64,000 nt of DNA from Heterobasidion occidentale (taxonomy: Eukaryota; Basidiomycota; Agaricomycetes; Russulales; Bondarzewiaceae). A program made the translations under genes and the position numbers. Under the pieces are notes generated by a model. It saw only the letters and a list, made by a program, of their open reading frames with translations. It ran no database searches and was not told where the DNA came from. The DNA lies in assembly GCA_039111635.1 (NCBI GenBank), contig JBCAQO010000011.1, forward strand, positions 1,736,001 to 1,800,000, given 5' to 3'. This document shows positions 61,401-64,000 of this stretch, one piece after another. The number at the start of each line of letters is the position of its first letter. Positions within the stretch are counted from its first letter, which is position 1.

Positions 61401-62834
61401 CGACGAATGTGTTGTGTGCACATACCTTGCAGAGTGAGTGCCTCACTTGTTTATGTGGAGTCCGATGGATTCGAACATGATATCACCCCTATTGCTGTCA
61501 ATCAGTGAGGGGACGTTCTGGTTTGAGCTAAAGACGGTTGGTCACAAGCTGCCTCAAGACCGTGGTACGTAAGCATATTCGGGCCGATTCTCGTTCCGCT
61601 CCAGCAGGCTGTCAAACTGCTGTCAAAGGATGTTACCGCTGATCAAAAAAAATGGTGCGAGAAAATGGTGAGAGCGAGAGCACCACGGGGGAGAACGGAG
61701 GAGAGATCGAGACGAGCACACGTGGAAGTTAGCACATCACGGGACAGTGAACATGGATGAGAGCGGAACAGAGACGGGAAGGACCGGGGGTGACGGTCAT
61801 CTCTGCTATCATAAGTGCTCTTCAAGCCGAACACAGCTGTCGCAGCACAGGGCGTCCACCACTGCATGAATAAACAACGAAGGGCATCATTCAACAAAAC
61901 GCACCTGAGGAATAATTCAAGTCGTGAGTGAGTGATCTATTTCAGTGTTATCGATGTCCTCAATTGTCGTCTTGCGCCTCAGGACTTCTTCCGCGGATGT
62001 TCACTGTCAAACTTCTGCACATGGCCCCCTGATTTTGATCTCGAAACAAATGTCCAGGCTCACTGTACTGCTATCAAGCGTTGCTTGATCTCGACTTAGC
62101 CGTCCGGAGCTGATTTTCGTGTCTAACTCATGGTCGGCACGCACAGAGCTATCTCTCAATTGAAGAGCGCTAACCGCCGGTCCCATCAATATACCAAATG
62201 ACGTGTATTGGGACCTTGGTCGAGCTACCTTGATCGCTATAATGATCATGCCAACAATTGATCCATCACCTCATGGGTGAGAACTCGCTTTCTTCGACCT
62301 GGTCGGCATATGATTTAAGATGATACTCTAGACAACGCGATGTAGCTGCCTTCTGCCTTCTCCCTCGAGTGGTCATTACCCAACCCTCCCTGACAGGTCG
62401 TTCTCTATCCATTCCTTGTTCGCTTCACGACTTTATACCCTCAGCAAAAGAGAAAGAGCAATTTCTGACTCGCAATCGTCTCTCGAGCATATCAGAGAAC
62501 ATCGCACAGATATATTCACATCCAAATATAAAACTCTGGCGCTCCTCGACGTCTAGTTTCACGCCTGAGGCTTGGGGTTTTTTGACGATTGACGATCTCC
62601 TCGACTGCTGTACGTGCAAAAAAAATTCTAGATCCAAGTGCTCATCTAGATGGATTGTCTCGTATAGTCGACGGTTTATGTATCGTTCACGTCGCTGTTC
62701 ATCACGGCGCCATACACTTATCGGCCCATGTTTAGTTCGGACAATCTGAACAGGACGAGGCAATCAATCCTCTCCAGTGCGTGCAGCGATCTGAATTTAT
62801 CCCTTCACATGATCGTAGACCTTACCTTGCTAGG
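61401..62834. other. Unassigned 1.4 kb
   Basis: Only short frames on both strands. The longest (62369-62749 plus and 62425-62763 minus) overlap each other and neither resembles a known protein. A polyA-like TCAAAAAAAATGG lies at about 61640. No repeats or RNA genes seen. Confidence 0.3.
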
Positions 62835-63990
62835 TACGGACTTGTTATGGAGCTACTAGGATCATCGGGAATCATGTCGCTTTTTACGACTGTCCGCTAC
62901 CTATTTCGAAGTGCAAGGAAGCGAGCCCCGACTGCTCCAACAGTTCTCGCTCTTTGCAAGCAATCACATTTTCAAACGATTCTGATATGGCTGTGCTCGA
63001 TACCAGGGGTGTAACCCAGTCACTTGCTTCTATGATGACCACAGTCAGCACACAGGCATCCTGCGGGCTGCTGATACCATCTTGCAGTACAGATGCCAAC
63101 GACACATTATCTTGCAACTTCAATCTCACGATAGGCAGTTCCCCATTCACTGCCTTCACTACGCCTCCCACAGACATTGGCACGAGTAATTTTCACGATC
63201 TCTACACTCTCTCATCCAACTGTGATAGCTGCCGGTATATCCTGTCAGACACTCTGCCTGAATATCCGTCCCTCGGCTATCAACACATCACCAACGACAC
63301 TCTCACCGCATTGCTTCAATTCACATAGCTAGATTATGTCTCAGGGCCACTCGGAGTCTTTAACTCATCAACAACACCCGGATCCGTTTTTTCGTGGTAC
63401 ACCGAGGGCGCTACGATCTCGCGAACTATACGCTCTTGTTTTACAATGGGACACTGGGACATCGCCAAGGCGAGTACGCCATCATCGAGGAAACACTGTC
63501 GAACAGCAGCCTCTCGGAAGGACTCGCAGAGCTCACTCGCCATGGGCACGTTACTTCACGGCTTATCGCCAACATCGAAGGTTTTGCGTTCAGCCAACTT
63601 CACAGATCCAAGGCAATGGCACCTGACCCAGGACTTCGCACGACTTGCTCTTGGATTTTCCGTTGCGATAATGAACATATCAGGCCCAACGCTCTCGTCA
63701 AGCGAGCTGGGAAACCGCATCGTCGGGCGGTATCCGTTCCGGCCTATCATTCTTTAATTAGCGCTGCTATACCTATAGGCCGCATTGGTACTGGCCACTC
63801 TTCTCTGTACGCTTTCTGTCAGATGCAGTCATGTACAGGTGACGTCTGCATCCGGCGAAGAGGGCGACGACGATGGCATCCAATCAGTGTCCGCACCCGA
63901 GCTCGCGCGTATGAAGTTGACAAGTCCGTTGACCGTCGTTGCGGCATCGTTCGTGCACGAACATACGGAGGCCAACAACGTAGAGCTGTC
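62835..63990 (+). pseudogene. Glycosylated membrane protein, degraded or multi-exon
   Basis: After a TTGCTAG acceptor at about 62834, a frame reads HVAFYDCPLPISKCKEASPD, LQAITFSNDSDMAVLDTRGV, CGLLIPSCSTDANDTLSCNF, TIGSSPFTAFTTPPTDIGT, NFHDLYTLSSNCDSCRYILS up to a TAG at 63328, and continues after it with LDYVSGPLGVFNSSTTPGSV. Further protein-like text in other frames (ANYTLLFYNGTLGHRQGEY, SANFTDPRQWHLTQDFARLA) and a hydrophobic segment with a Ser/Glu/Asp-rich tail (ALVLATLLCTLSVRC, GEEGDDDGIQSVSAPELARM) follow to the window edge. Many N-glycosylation sequons and paired Cys suggest an extracellular domain, then one membrane helix and a cytoplasmic tail. Family not recognised. The frame changes may be introns or mutations. 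Confidence 0.4.
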
Positions 63991-64000
63991 GATGAGGACC

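Overview
This window is from a filamentous fungus, most likely an Agaricomycete (mushroom-forming basidiomycete). Introns are short (about 50-65 nt, GT-AG, occasionally GC-AG). The mobile elements are chromodomain Ty3/gypsy retrotransposons, Plavaka-type (CACTA-like) DNA transposons and a hAT. The one confident host gene is a cyclophilin with five short exons. Apart from the right-hand 7 kb, almost everything recognisable is transposon.

Left part (1-10139): the tail of a Gypsy-B LTR at the edge, a solo Gypsy-A LTR (190-1022), then a decayed Plavaka transposase gene (Plavaka-1, 2624-7343). That gene is split by a solo Gypsy-C LTR (4769-6206), which is itself split by a solo Gypsy-B LTR (4798-5419). 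About 2.8 kb of unrecognised sequence follows.

Central part (10140-57051): one five-layer nest. A hAT element (native length about 4.3 kb) holds a minus-strand Gypsy-B element (14270-56851; native about 10.9 kb). The 5' LTR of Gypsy-B holds a Plavaka element (Plavaka-2, 24669-56366; native about 8.6 kb). Plavaka-2 holds a plus-strand Gypsy-A (34781-55591), and the pol gene of that copy holds a second, minus-strand Gypsy-A (40690-51091). Plavaka-2 also carries three solo LTRs. Each retroelement insertion has an exact 5-bp target-site duplication (TSD), and reading frames resume across the cut points, so the order of events can be read from sequence.

Gypsy-A and Gypsy-B share an unusual plan: an AUG-free or AUG-poor leader that is open in the gag frame, pol in the -1 frame at an A(T)5 run just before the gag stop, a chromodomain at the end of pol, and a third ORF behind its own TATA box. 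Both also have a 10-nt primer-binding site that matches the LTR's own predicted transcript start, which points to Tf1-like self-priming. Gypsy-A adds a 54-residue membrane micro-ORF and an ORF3 with a CCHC knuckle. Gypsy-B adds a 2.6-kb 3' region with about 15 short hairpins, many with compensatory stem changes.

Right part (57052-64000): host-like sequence. It contains a cyclophilin gene (59648-60656) whose usual active-site His is Asn, a possible unrecognised gene near 60.8-61.4 kb, and a degraded or multi-exon gene for a glycosylated membrane protein (62835-63990). Many transposon ORFs carry TGA where CGA is expected, as expected from C-to-T decay at methylated CpG.

Limits: splice sites, family names and structures come from reading the sequence by eye; no searches or folding were run.
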